NCBI RefSeq assembly: GCF_002895485.1
Contig: NZ_AZRK01000045.1
Location: forward strand, 1 to 43,241
DNA: 43,241 nucleotides
Reading direction: 5' to 3'
Source of the DNA: Petrotoga sp. 9PWA.NaAc.5.4
GTDB taxonomy: Bacteria; Thermotogota; Thermotogae; Petrotogales; Petrotogaceae
Of this stretch, positions 17,670-26,051 are shown piece after piece (the first letter of the stretch is position 1; the number at the start of each line of letters is the position of its first letter). A model generated the notes under the pieces. It searched no databases. It saw nothing but the letters and a program-made list of their open reading frames with translations, and was not told the DNA's origin. Position numbers and translations under genes: made by a program.

Positions 17670-17801
17670 ACCTAAAAATTAATAACTCTGACCAGCTTTA
17701 AATCCAAAACCTTATTTTCAGCATAAAATTTCTAATTTAAATATATAAATATTATATCATAAATTTCTAATTTAAAATTTATAAATTTTTTATTTGGAAA
17801 C

Positions 17802-17830
17802 TTGAAAGGAAACAGAAAAAATGATATAAT
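17802..17830 (+). promoter_or_regulatory. Promoter of the manganese riboswitch leader
   Basis: TTGAAA (17802-17807), a 17-nt spacer and a perfect TATAAT (17825-17830). Transcription should start near 17837, about 35 nt before the riboswitch aptamer. Confidence 0.75.
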
Positions 17831-17869
17831 TTTTTTGTTTAATAACAATTACTTATATACAATAAAAAT

Positions 17870-17956
17870 AAAAAGGGGAGTAACTCGTTCTGTACTATCG
17901 TCATAACGGCAATAGCCCGGTAGTACAGCAAGATAACTTGAGAGTGAGACCTTTAT
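17870..17956 (+). promoter_or_regulatory. yybP-ykoY manganese riboswitch aptamer
   Basis: The aptamer opens with the diagnostic AAAGGGGAGUA (17872-17882) and closes with GUGAGACCUUU (17944-17954), the two strands that form P1 and loop 1 in the yybP-ykoY family. Between them is the paired CUGUACUA / GGUAGUACAG arm with the GUCAUAACGGCAA loop. Members sense Mn2+ and control exporters including P-type ATPases, which agrees with the next gene. The 3' strand is shared with the terminator that follows, giving a clear switch: Mn2+-stabilised aptamer allows read-through, free aptamer lets the terminator form. Confidence 0.85.
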
Positions 17957-17986
17957 TCATAGGTATATGGATAAAGGTCTTTTTTG
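17947..17986 (+). terminator. Riboswitch expression-platform terminator
   Basis: A long hairpin, AGACCTTTATTCATA (17947-17961) pairing with TATGGATAAAGGTCT (17966-17980) with one U-G wobble and a GGTA loop, followed by a T-run. Its 5' arm overlaps the last aptamer strand, so the two structures exclude each other. Confidence 0.85.
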
Positions 17987-17999
17987 TATGTTCTGATCC

Positions 18000-18698
18000 T
18001 AAAAATTTTACTAACACCACCCTCCCCTGTCTTGGTACAAGTACCGAAAATGGTAAAGAAATTAAGAATTAGTAAGTATTAGATAAGGACTTTAGAAATG
18101 AGAATTTTCAGAAAATAAGCATTTGAATTTATAGTGGGTCCAGGGCAGAGCCCTTCCCCCTCTCTTTCACTACATGTAGCGAAGAAGTTAAAGAAATTCA
18201 CAGTTAGTAAAGATTAGATAAGGACTTTAGAAATGAGAATTTTCAGAAATAAGCATTTGAATTTATAGTGAGTCCAGGGCGGAGCCCTTCCCCCTCTCTT
18301 TCACTACACGTAGCTAAAAAGTTAAAGAAATTAAGAATTAGTGAGAATTATGTAGAGACTTTGGAAAATATAATTTTTCAGAAAATAAGCTTTTGAATTT
18401 ATAGTGGGTCCAGGGCGGAGCCCTTCCCCCTCTCTCTCACTACACGTAGCTAAAAAGTTAAAGAAATTAAGAATTAGTGAGAATTATGTAGAGACTTTGG
18501 AAAATATAATTTTTCAGAAAATAAGCATTTGAATTTATAGTGAGTCCAGGGCAGAGCCCTTCCCCCTCTCTTTCACTACACGTGGCGAAGAAGTTAAAGA
18601 AATTCATAGTTAGTAAGTATTAGGATTATGGAAATATCTTTGAAAAAAAAATTTAAAACTAAAAGATTGGCAAAACTTAAGTTTTGGAATTTCTAAAG
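18000..18698 (+). repeat. Tandem-expanded element with four cores, copy H (faces the P-type ATPase)
   Basis: Core units (GTCCAGGGC) start at 18138, 18272, 18408 and 18544, periods 134, 136 and 136 bp. The first two units carry an internal GGACTTTAGAAAT, showing that each tandem unit is the left two-thirds of the element including its end. A partial fifth unit lies at about 18000-18120. The right end GGAATTTCTAAAG finishes at 18698, 37 nt before the ATPase start. The whole array lies between the riboswitch terminator and the gene it should control. Confidence 0.88.
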
Positions 18699-18734
18699 AT
18701 AGTAATAAATTTTATTAATCAAGGGAGGAAAAAT

Positions 18735-21344
18735 ATGCCTAAATTTTACGACAAAGAAGTAGACGAAGTTTTACAGGAACTACAAACTTCTACTAAAGGC
18801 TTGACATCACAAGAAGCTGCAGAAAGAATCAAAAAATACGGTTATAACGAACTTGAGGAAAAAAAGGGTAAATCGCTCTTTCAAATGTTTATAGATGAAT
18901 TTAAAGATTTTATGATAGTAGTTTTATTAATAGCGGCGCTTATCTCGTTATTTGTTGGTGAAACTACAGATGCTGTAATAATTATAGCAATTGTTGTACT
19001 TAATGCCTTATTAGGTGTAATTCAAGAAAACAAAGCCAACCAAGCTTTACAGGCACTTAAAAAACTTTCCACTCCTCATGCCAAGGTATTAAGAGATGGG
19101 AAGATACAAGTTTTACCTACAAAAGAACTTGTGCCAGGAGACATTGTTATTTTAGAAGCTGGTGATTTTGTGCCTGCGGACGGGCGTCTTATAGAATCTG
19201 CCAACCTTAAGATTAATGAATCTTCTTTAACAGGAGAATCTGTGCCTGTGGATAAAAAAAATACTCGATTAGATTCTGACGGTGTATCATTGGGAGATAG
19301 GATAAATATGGTATTTAGTGGAACAACCGTTGTATATGGTCGAGGAAAAATGGTTGTCACTAATACTGGTATGAATACAGAAATAGGGAAAATAGCTTCC
19401 ATGATGGGAGAAGAAGAAGTAAAAATTCCTTTACAAGAAAGACTGGCTCGATTAGGAAAAACTTTAGCTATAGCTGCTCTTGCAATTTGTGGAGTAATTT
19501 TTGTTATTGGGATATTTAGAGGAACCCCTCTTATGGATATGTTTTTGACAGCCGTAAGTTTAGCTGTAGCAGCAATTCCTGAAGGCCTTCCTGCCATAGT
19601 CACAGTTACTCTTGCACTTGGTGTTCAAAGAATGGTTAAAAGAAATGCTATAATAAAGAAACTTCCTGCCGTAGAAACTTTGGGTAGCGCAAATGTTATT
19701 TGTACTGATAAAACAGGAACATTGACATTAAATAAGATGACCGTTACAAATGTATATATAGATAAAAAGGTAAATGAATTTAAAGAAAGCGATAACAAAA
19801 GATTATTAAAACTGATTGAATATTCAGCGTTATGTTCCGATGCTGAAATAGATGATGAAGGAAGAGAAATAGGTGATCCTACAGAAGTAGCTCTCGTTAT
19901 CGCATTGAAAAAATTAGGAAAAATGAAAAATGAATTACAGGAAAAATATCCACGAATCGACGAAATTCCTTTTGAATCAGAAAGAAAATTGATGACAACT
20001 GTCCACAAATATGATGATAAATTTCTTTCTATAACTAAAGGTGCCTTAGAAAGTCTATTACCAAAATGTGAATACATAGATGATAATGGAAATATTAGAA
20101 AAATTACACAAAATGACATAGAAGAAATTAATAAAGCAAACGAGCAACTGGCACGAAATGGAATGAGAGTTTTAAGTTTAGGTTATAGAATCCTCCCTGA
20201 TAAGGATTATGATAAAGAAAATTTGGAAACTAATTTAACTTTTTTAGGTTTAATTGGAATGATAGATCCTCCACGCCCTGAAGCAAAAGAAGCTATTAGA
20301 AAATGTGATTTAGCTGGTATAACTACTGTTATGATAACTGGAGATCATAAACTTACAGCAGAGGCTATTGCAAGAGAATTGGGATTACTTCATGAAGGAG
20401 AGCTTGTTGTTACTGGAAAAGAATTAGATGAAATGGATTTCGAAGAATTAGTTAAAAAAGTAAAGAAAATTAGGGTATATGCAAGAGTCTCTCCAGAACA
20501 TAAAGTGAAAATAGTTAAAGCATGGCAAAAAAATGGTGCAATTGTTGGCATGACGGGGGATGGAGTAAATGATGCTCCGGCTCTTTCTCAAGCCGACATT
20601 GGAGTAGCTATGGGTATAACTGGTACAGAAGTTGCTAAAGAAGCATCAGATATGGTATTAACTGATGATAATTTTGCAACAATAGTTTCAGCAGTTGAAG
20701 AAGGTAGAACTATATATTCTAACATTCGAAAGTCTATTAGATACCTTTTATCGTGTAATGTCGGTGAAATATTTACAGTCTTTATCGCAACTTTATTTGG
20801 ATTAGGGCAACCCCTCCTTCCTATCCACCTTTTGTGGATTAACCTTGTGACGGATAGTTTACCAGCTTTGGGACTTGGGATGGAACCACCGTCCCCAAAT
20901 GTTATGAAGGAAAAACCAAGAAGCAGAAATGAAAACATTTTTGCACAAGGATTAGGCATTCAAGTTATTATTGAAGGTGCTTTTATGAGTATTTTATCTA
21001 TAACAGCTTTTATGCTTGGAAACAGATATAGTTTAGAAATAGCCGAAACTATGACGTTTATGACACTTGTATTTTCACAGCTTTTACATTCTTTAAATTC
21101 AAGGTCACACGTAGAATCTATATTTAGAATGAAATTCTTTAGCAACAGATTTCTTCTTATGGCAATAGGTATAGGAGCCCTTTTACAGCTAATTTTAGAA
21201 ATTCCTTTCTTGCGCGCCGTGTTTGAAATAGTGCCCTTAAACTCCACTCAATGGTTGTATGTTATGGGACTATCTTTATTTTTTGTAGTCTTTGTCGAAG
21301 TAGAAAAAATCTTTTTTAGAAGATTTAATAAGCAAGCTCAATAA
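18735..21344 (+). CDS. P2-type cation-transporting ATPase (Ca2+/Mn2+)
   Basis: An 869-residue P-type ATPase. I choose the ATG at 18735, preceded by AAGGGAGG; the longer frame from 18684 has no such site. Visible parts: cation ATPase N-domain, TGES (166-169), M4 motif PEGLP (282-286), phosphorylated Asp325 in DKTGTLT, MTGDGVNDAP hinge, M5 NVGE, and M6 NLVTDSLP with Asn703, Thr706 and Asp707. The M4 Glu283, M5 Asn/Glu and M6 Asn/Thr/Asp match the Ca2+ ligands of SERCA-type pumps, so Ca2+ export is the first guess. The upstream yybP-ykoY riboswitch argues that Mn2+ is a real substrate or signal. The pump would act at the cytoplasmic membrane to lower metal levels. Confidence 0.92.
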   Translation: MPKFYDKEVDEVLQELQTSTKGLTSQEAAERIKKYGYNELEEKKGKSLFQMFIDEFKDFMIVVLLIAALISLFVGETTDAVIIIAIVVLNALLGVIQENKANQALQALKKLSTPHAKVLRDGKIQVLPTKELVPGDIVILEAGDFVPADGRLIESANLKINESSLTGESVPVDKKNTRLDSDGVSLGDRINMVFSGTTVVYGRGKMVVTNTGMNTEIGKIASMMGEEEVKIPLQERLARLGKTLAIAALAICGVIFVIGIFRGTPLMDMFLTAVSLAVAAIPEGLPAIVTVTLALGVQRMVKRNAIIKKLPAVETLGSANVICTDKTGTLTLNKMTVTNVYIDKKVNEFKESDNKRLLKLIEYSALCSDAEIDDEGREIGDPTEVALVIALKKLGKMKNELQEKYPRIDEIPFESERKLMTTVHKYDDKFLSITKGALESLLPKCEYIDDNGNIRKITQNDIEEINKANEQLARNGMRVLSLGYRILPDKDYDKENLETNLTFLGLIGMIDPPRPEAKEAIRKCDLAGITTVMITGDHKLTAEAIARELGLLHEGELVVTGKELDEMDFEELVKKVKKIRVYARVSPEHKVKIVKAWQKNGAIVGMTGDGVNDAPALSQADIGVAMGITGTEVAKEASDMVLTDDNFATIVSAVEEGRTIYSNIRKSIRYLLSCNVGEIFTVFIATLFGLGQPLLPIHLLWINLVTDSLPALGLGMEPPSPNVMKEKPRSRNENIFAQGLGIQVIIEGAFMSILSITAFMLGNRYSLEIAETMTFMTLVFSQLLHSLNSRSHVESIFRMKFFSNRFLLMAIGIGALLQLILEIPFLRAVFEIVPLNSTQWLYVMGLSLFFVVFVEVEKIFFRRFNKQAQ

Positions 21345-21362
21345 TAAATAAATTTTAAATCA

Positions 21363-21406
21363 AAAATTAAGTCCTAACATAAGTTAGGACTTAATTTAAT
21401 TTTTTA
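21363..21406. terminator. Bidirectional terminator after the P-type ATPase
   Basis: AAATTAAGTCCTAAC and GTTAGGACTTAATTT form a perfect 15-bp stem around ATAA, with a T-run to the right. It lies between two convergent genes and can serve both. Confidence 0.88.
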
Positions 21407-21409
21407 CTA

Positions 21410-22012
21410 TCAATATCCCGCTCTTTTAACTGCTCTTATTACTCCGATGGTAATTAGAACAGCAACTATTATTTCTGGAATGCCGTTTGTTAGACCTATA
21501 GCTAATATTACTCCACCTACAGCACTCCTTTCTATACCCATAGCAAAAGCAACTCTATCTGCATACAACAAATACATCATACCTAAAACACCTGCGGTGT
21601 TCGTCAATGTACCTAAAGCAGCACTCACACCTACAGAAATAGTGTCGCTTAATTTTGAAATTTTATCCTTTTTATTATTCCGAGAAAAAAATGTCAACAC
21701 AAGTTTATAGGAGTAATAAGAAACAAGCCCAATCAATATTCTTGGTAAAACTGAAACTAAAGGATTTACAAATGCAAAAGATAAGATGTTTGGCCTTAAT
21801 AAAGCTTGAATAATACTTGAAATCCCAAAAATCAAACCTATTACTACTCCAGCGATAGGTCCTTCTAAAATTGCTCCAATAATTACAGGAATATGCATAG
21901 TTGTAGCATTAGCTGGAGGTATAGGAATAAATCCTAAAGGCGTGAACCCCAAAACAAAAGAGATAGCTGACAATAAAGAAATTGTGACTAATCTTTTAGT
22001 TTTCGTATGCAT
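21410..22012 (-). CDS. ECF transporter S component (substrate unknown)
   Basis: A 200-residue integral membrane protein of the ECF vitamin-transporter S-component type. I start at the ATG at 22012, because GGAGGAAG lies just upstream; the longer frame would use that sequence as codons. The features are an N-terminal basic segment (HTKTKRL), about six hydrophobic helices, and the family-like MHIPVIIGAILEGPIAGVVIGLIFG block near residue 40. The ATP-binding and T subunits are not in this window, so it probably uses a shared ECF module. No riboswitch is visible in the short upstream gap, and sequence alone does not tell me the substrate. Confidence 0.82.
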   Translation of the reverse strand: MHTKTKRLVTISLLSAISFVLGFTPLGFIPIPPANATTMHIPVIIGAILEGPIAGVVIGLIFGISSIIQALLRPNILSFAFVNPLVSVLPRILIGLVSYYSYKLVLTFFSRNNKKDKISKLSDTISVGVSAALGTLTNTAGVLGMMYLLYADRVAFAMGIERSAVGGVILAIGLTNGIPEIIVAVLITIGVIRAVKRAGY

Positions 22013-22118
22013 TTCTTCCTCCATTTTTAAAAGATTTTTCGTTATTATTTTCATTATTATTCAACGAATTGATTATATCACAATTTTTTTCACGATTAGT
22101 AAAAATTTGCTTGATCCA

Positions 22119-24116
22119 TCATTTTAAGTATTTATCGAACCATTGAGTAATTTCTTTTAGTCTTATTATTCTATGTTTTGGTTTACCGCTTCTGCTTAAT
22201 TCATGATTTTCGTCTCTAAACATAACAAGTCTAGATTCAACTCCGTTATATTTAAGAGAAGTGAACATCTGTAAGCCTTCTGCTAACCAACATCTGTAAT
22301 CTTCTTCAGAGTGAATAAACAAGGTTGGTGTTTTAACTCTATCAGCATATTTCATTGGTGAATGGAACCAAAGTTTTTCGTAATCACTCCAAGGAGTAGC
22401 AGCTTGTTGATCTTCAACAAAATAATAACCTATATCTGTAGTTCCAAATTTAGAAATCCAATTGGCTATGCTTCTTTGAGAAACTGCAGCTTTAAATCTA
22501 TTTGTATGACCAATTATCCAATTAGTCATGTATCCACCGTATGAACCTCCTGTCACACCTATTCTCTCTTTATCGATATAGCTGTTATCTTGTAACACTT
22601 TATCAACAAAATCCATAATATCTTCATAATCTATTGTTCCATACTTTCCTCTAATATCAGCGAATTCGTTTCCTCTTCCATCACTTCCTCTGGGGTTACA
22701 AAAGATTACTACATATCCCTCATTTGCCCAATACTGCATCTCATGAAAGAACACTTCTCCTGAATAGACAGTTTTAGGACCACCATGAATATCTAAAATA
22801 GCCGGATATTTTTTTCTATTATCAAAATCGATAGGCTTCATTATCCAACCTTCTATTTCAACATCATTTTTTACAACCATTATTCTTTCAGTTTTAGAAA
22901 TAGTTTTTTCTTTGATTACCCATTCGTTAAATTCTGTGATTTGATGTTCTTGCCCATTTGTTAATTCATACAATTCTTGCAACTTTAAATTTCTCATACC
23001 AACAAAAATAATTTTGTCACTATATACATCAAATCCATCGACTGAACCTTCTTCTGTTGTTAACTTTTCTTTATTTCCACTTTCATTTATTCTGTTGATA
23101 AATGAATTTCCATACTCGGTAGTTTCAAAGTAAAAATAATCTCCATCAACCTTGAACTCACTATTGGAACCGTATCTACAATCAGAGCCCACAGAACTCC
23201 ATGTGCTATAATCGAAATCTGTTTGAATTTGTTTAACTTCTTTTGTTTCATCATTCATTAAATAAAATTTAGGATTTTCATTTATTCCATATTTTTTCAT
23301 ATCTGATCCTAAAAATATAATTTTATCTCTGAAAAAATCAGCGTAATCATAGCTAAAAGGATCTTGATGAGTCAGTTTTTCTAATTTTTCTTTTTCTAAA
23401 TCATACAAGAATAGATCGGATTTTATTTCCATTTTATCTTTGAATGTATTTGAAATGAAAAGGATTTTGTTTTTATTCTTATTAATTTTAAACATATTAA
23501 CATCAGTTAATTCATCAGTTATTGGAGATAGTTTATTATCTTTTGTTGAAAATATATACAACCTATTTCTTTTTTTGTTTGTAAAACCACTACCATTTGA
23601 CCAAAAAGGTATCTCATCAAGAATTTCGTAATCCTTTTCCTCTTTTAGTTCTTCAAGTTTTTTCTCTTTTTCTTCTTTAGTTAAATTTTCAAGATCCCTG
23701 TATTTTGGATCATAGATAGCCGTTAAAACAAACTTTTCTTCAGATATAGGTTCTACCTTATTGACAAATAAAGGTACTTCAAAAAATTTTTCTGCTTCAC
23801 CACCATTAATATTTATTTTATAATATATGGTGAAAGGTTCTCCTTTCTCTTTTCTTTTCTTATCCTTTTCATCCCTAATAGTTGAAAATACTATATTATC
23901 CTCATCCAACCACACAAAAGAACTTTCTTGATTAAAAGTAGTCAATTTGTTCATCTTTTTGTTTTGAAGATCGTATAACCAAATATTTGAGAGATATTCG
24001 TTTTCATCTACATCCATTTGATGAACAACAAAAGCTAATTTTTTACCATCCGGTGAAAATTTTGTACTCGATAAGAACTTATACTTTGTAAAATCGTCCA
24101 GTACCAATTTTTCCAT
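22119..24116 (-). CDS. S9-family serine peptidase (acylaminoacyl/prolyl oligopeptidase-like)
   Basis: A 665-residue two-domain peptidase. Residues about 1-390 form a WD40/beta-propeller-like domain (repeated LWLYDLQNKK / LFLYDLEKEK motifs). The C-terminal alpha/beta hydrolase domain has the nucleophile Ser525 in GGSYGGYM, Asp606 in HSEEDYRCW and His638 in DENHELSR. The layout matches acylaminoacyl peptidases and dipeptidyl-peptidase-like S9C enzymes, which clip short peptides in the cytoplasm. No signal peptide. It is monocistronic, with a GAGGAGG ribosome-binding site and a TATAAT-containing upstream region. It could feed peptides to the amino acid pathways, but nothing links it to the arabinose operon. 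Confidence 0.93.
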   Translation of the reverse strand: MEKLVLDDFTKYKFLSSTKFSPDGKKLAFVVHQMDVDENEYLSNIWLYDLQNKKMNKLTTFNQESSFVWLDEDNIVFSTIRDEKDKKRKEKGEPFTIYYKININGGEAEKFFEVPLFVNKVEPISEEKFVLTAIYDPKYRDLENLTKEEKEKKLEELKEEKDYEILDEIPFWSNGSGFTNKKRNRLYIFSTKDNKLSPITDELTDVNMFKINKNKNKILFISNTFKDKMEIKSDLFLYDLEKEKLEKLTHQDPFSYDYADFFRDKIIFLGSDMKKYGINENPKFYLMNDETKEVKQIQTDFDYSTWSSVGSDCRYGSNSEFKVDGDYFYFETTEYGNSFINRINESGNKEKLTTEEGSVDGFDVYSDKIIFVGMRNLKLQELYELTNGQEHQITEFNEWVIKEKTISKTERIMVVKNDVEIEGWIMKPIDFDNRKKYPAILDIHGGPKTVYSGEVFFHEMQYWANEGYVVIFCNPRGSDGRGNEFADIRGKYGTIDYEDIMDFVDKVLQDNSYIDKERIGVTGGSYGGYMTNWIIGHTNRFKAAVSQRSIANWISKFGTTDIGYYFVEDQQAATPWSDYEKLWFHSPMKYADRVKTPTLFIHSEEDYRCWLAEGLQMFTSLKYNGVESRLVMFRDENHELSRSGKPKHRIIRLKEITQWFDKYLK

Positions 24117-24348
24117 ATTGATCCTCCTCTTTGCAGTTAGTTTGTTAAGCTAATTTATCTTAATTATACACCAAATTTATTCCTTTTTAAAAAACTATTT
24201 GAAATTAAGAATTTTTAAGTTTTCACTTGTTAATAAAATCTAATAATCTCTAATTCCTTATAATATTCAAATTTTTAACTTTATTTTTTTATAAGTTAGT
24301 GATAAGATATATAAGTGCAAATAGTGTTTTGAAAATAGGAGGGATATA

Positions 24349-25545
24349 ATGCAACTTTCTCAGAGAGTTTTGAATTCACAATTTTCACCAATCAGGAAAT
24401 TAGTACCATACGCTGAAGCAGCAAAGAAGTCTGGGAAAAAAGTATACCACTTGAATATTGGACAGCCAGATGTTGAAACGCCAAAAGCCTTCTTTGAAGG
24501 TATTAAAAAGTATTCAACAAATATAGTGTATTATAGCCATTCAGCAGGTTTATATGAATTGAGAGAAGCCTTCTCCAAGTATTACAAATCTTGGAATATT
24601 AACTTTGATGCTGAAGATCTGATAATTACGACAGGAGGAAGTGAAGCCGTAATCTTTTCTTTGGCAACTGTCGCTGTTCCTGGAGATGAGGTAATGGTTA
24701 TTGAACCTTTTTATGCAAATTATAAAGGATTTGCCGAAATGTTAAATGTTAAATTAAGACCCGTAAAATCAAGTCCCAAAAACGGATATGCTGTTCCAGA
24801 AAGAGAAGCATTCGAAAAGGCTTACAATGAAAAAGTCAAAGCTATTATATTTTCTAATCCTTCTAATCCAACAGGAGCTGTTTATACTTACGATGAATTG
24901 AAAAGAATAGTTGATTTTGCTAAAGAAAAGGATATTTTTGTTATGTCAGATGAAGTTTATAAAGAATTTACATTTGATGGCAAAAAACACATTTCTATAA
25001 TGAATTTTGAAGACCAAGAAAGATTCATTTTGTTGGACAGTATTTCAAAAAGATACAGTGCTTGTGGCGCGAGAATCGGTGTATTAGCAACTAAAAACAA
25101 AAAAATTTTAGAACAAGTTATGAAATTCGCACAATCAAGGTTAAGCCCTCCCTTGATGGCACAATTTGGAACTTTAGGTTTACTTAAAGATTTAGAAGAA
25201 GATTATTTTGAGAAAATGGTTTTAGAGTACCAGCAAAGAAGAGACGCTGCTTTTGATGAATTAAGTAAAATAGAAGGAGCAGTTTTCCAAAAACCTCATG
25301 GTTCTTTTTATATCTCTGTTGAATTACCTGTTGATAGTTCTGAAGAATTTGTAAAATGGATGCTCACAGATTTTGATATAGACGGTGAAACTGTTATGGT
25401 ATCTCCTTTGAATGGTTTTTACGCTACTCCCGGAGCTGGAAAAAGCGAAATAAGAATCGCATATGTTTTAAATAACCAAGAATTAAGAAAAGCTTGCAGC
25501 ATTTTAAAAGAAGGAGTTTATGCATATAACCAAAAAAGAAAGTAA
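24349..25545 (+). CDS. Class I/II PLP-dependent aminotransferase
   Basis: A 398-residue fold-type I aminotransferase of the aspartate aminotransferase family. The PLP lysine is Lys234 in DSISKRYSACGARIG; FSNPSNPTGAVY near residue 168, MSDEVYKEF near 199 and the C-terminal SEIRIAYVLN arginine block complete the site. The substrate could be aspartate, an aromatic amino acid or alanine; I cannot decide from sequence. It is a single gene with a GGAGG site before the ATG, and it converges on the membrane-protein operon at a shared terminator. Confidence 0.9.
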   Translation: MQLSQRVLNSQFSPIRKLVPYAEAAKKSGKKVYHLNIGQPDVETPKAFFEGIKKYSTNIVYYSHSAGLYELREAFSKYYKSWNINFDAEDLIITTGGSEAVIFSLATVAVPGDEVMVIEPFYANYKGFAEMLNVKLRPVKSSPKNGYAVPEREAFEKAYNEKVKAIIFSNPSNPTGAVYTYDELKRIVDFAKEKDIFVMSDEVYKEFTFDGKKHISIMNFEDQERFILLDSISKRYSACGARIGVLATKNKKILEQVMKFAQSRLSPPLMAQFGTLGLLKDLEEDYFEKMVLEYQQRRDAAFDELSKIEGAVFQKPHGSFYISVELPVDSSEEFVKWMLTDFDIDGETVMVSPLNGFYATPGAGKSEIRIAYVLNNQELRKACSILKEGVYAYNQKRK

Positions 25546-25576
25546 AGGTATGCATTTAGCATACCTTTACTTTTTT
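25538..25576. terminator. Shared bidirectional terminator containing both stop codons
   Basis: Stem AAGTAAAGGTATGC / GCATACCTTTACTT with loop ATTTA and T-runs on both strands. The aminotransferase stop (25543-25545) lies in the left arm and the stop of the minus-strand membrane protein (25567-25569) in the right arm. Confidence 0.9.
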
Positions 25577-26049
25577 GCATTTTGATCGTTTTTCGGATTG
25601 TTCTGGTTTTTAACGGACTTTGGCTCGTTTTGATTTTGAGTAGCTTCCTGACTGATATTCTTTTGTGGAACTTTTACAGTTTTTGGCTCTTTTTCTTTGG
25701 TATAATATATAGCAAGGGCTAATCCTACAATATTTGCGATAAAAATTGCACTTAGAATCATTGAAGAATATAGAAAAATTGAAAGAAAAGCCAACGCTGA
25801 TAAAAATGTGAATGAAAAGAACATTCCATACTTTTTTTTCATGAGTAATCTAATATAGAAAAAAATGAGAAATACCACTAAAGCCACAAATAAGATTACA
25901 AGCAAAAATGCAATTAAATCAGAAAATTCATAATATTCAAACAGTCTTTGATTTATATCTTCCAAATAAAAAAGGTATAAAGATATTGCTGCTACTACTA
26001 TACTGGCTATAATAACCACACTTCTTAAAAAATCCTTTAAGTTTTCCAT
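25567..26049 (-). CDS. Small membrane protein of unknown function
   Basis: A 160-residue protein with four predicted hydrophobic segments (about residues 10-28, 43-65, 74-95 and 98-115). A basic, glutamine/asparagine-rich cytoplasmic tail follows (KVPQKNISQEATQNQNEP and on). I do not recognise a family. It begins 2 nt after the stop of the DUF5693-like gene, with the AAGGGGG ribosome-binding site inside that gene's last codons, so the two are translated together. Confidence 0.6.
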   Translation of the reverse strand: MENLKDFLRSVVIIASIVVAAISLYLFYLEDINQRLFEYYEFSDLIAFLLVILFVALVVFLIFFYIRLLMKKKYGMFFSFTFLSALAFLSIFLYSSMILSAIFIANIVGLALAIYYTKEKEPKTVKVPQKNISQEATQNQNEPKSVKNQNNPKNDQNAKK

Positions 26050-26051
26050 AG

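Noticed and set aside
18684-18734. Earlier start for the P-type ATPase
   Set aside because: It begins inside the right end of the repeat element and lacks a ribosome-binding site; AAGGGAGG precedes ATG 18735.
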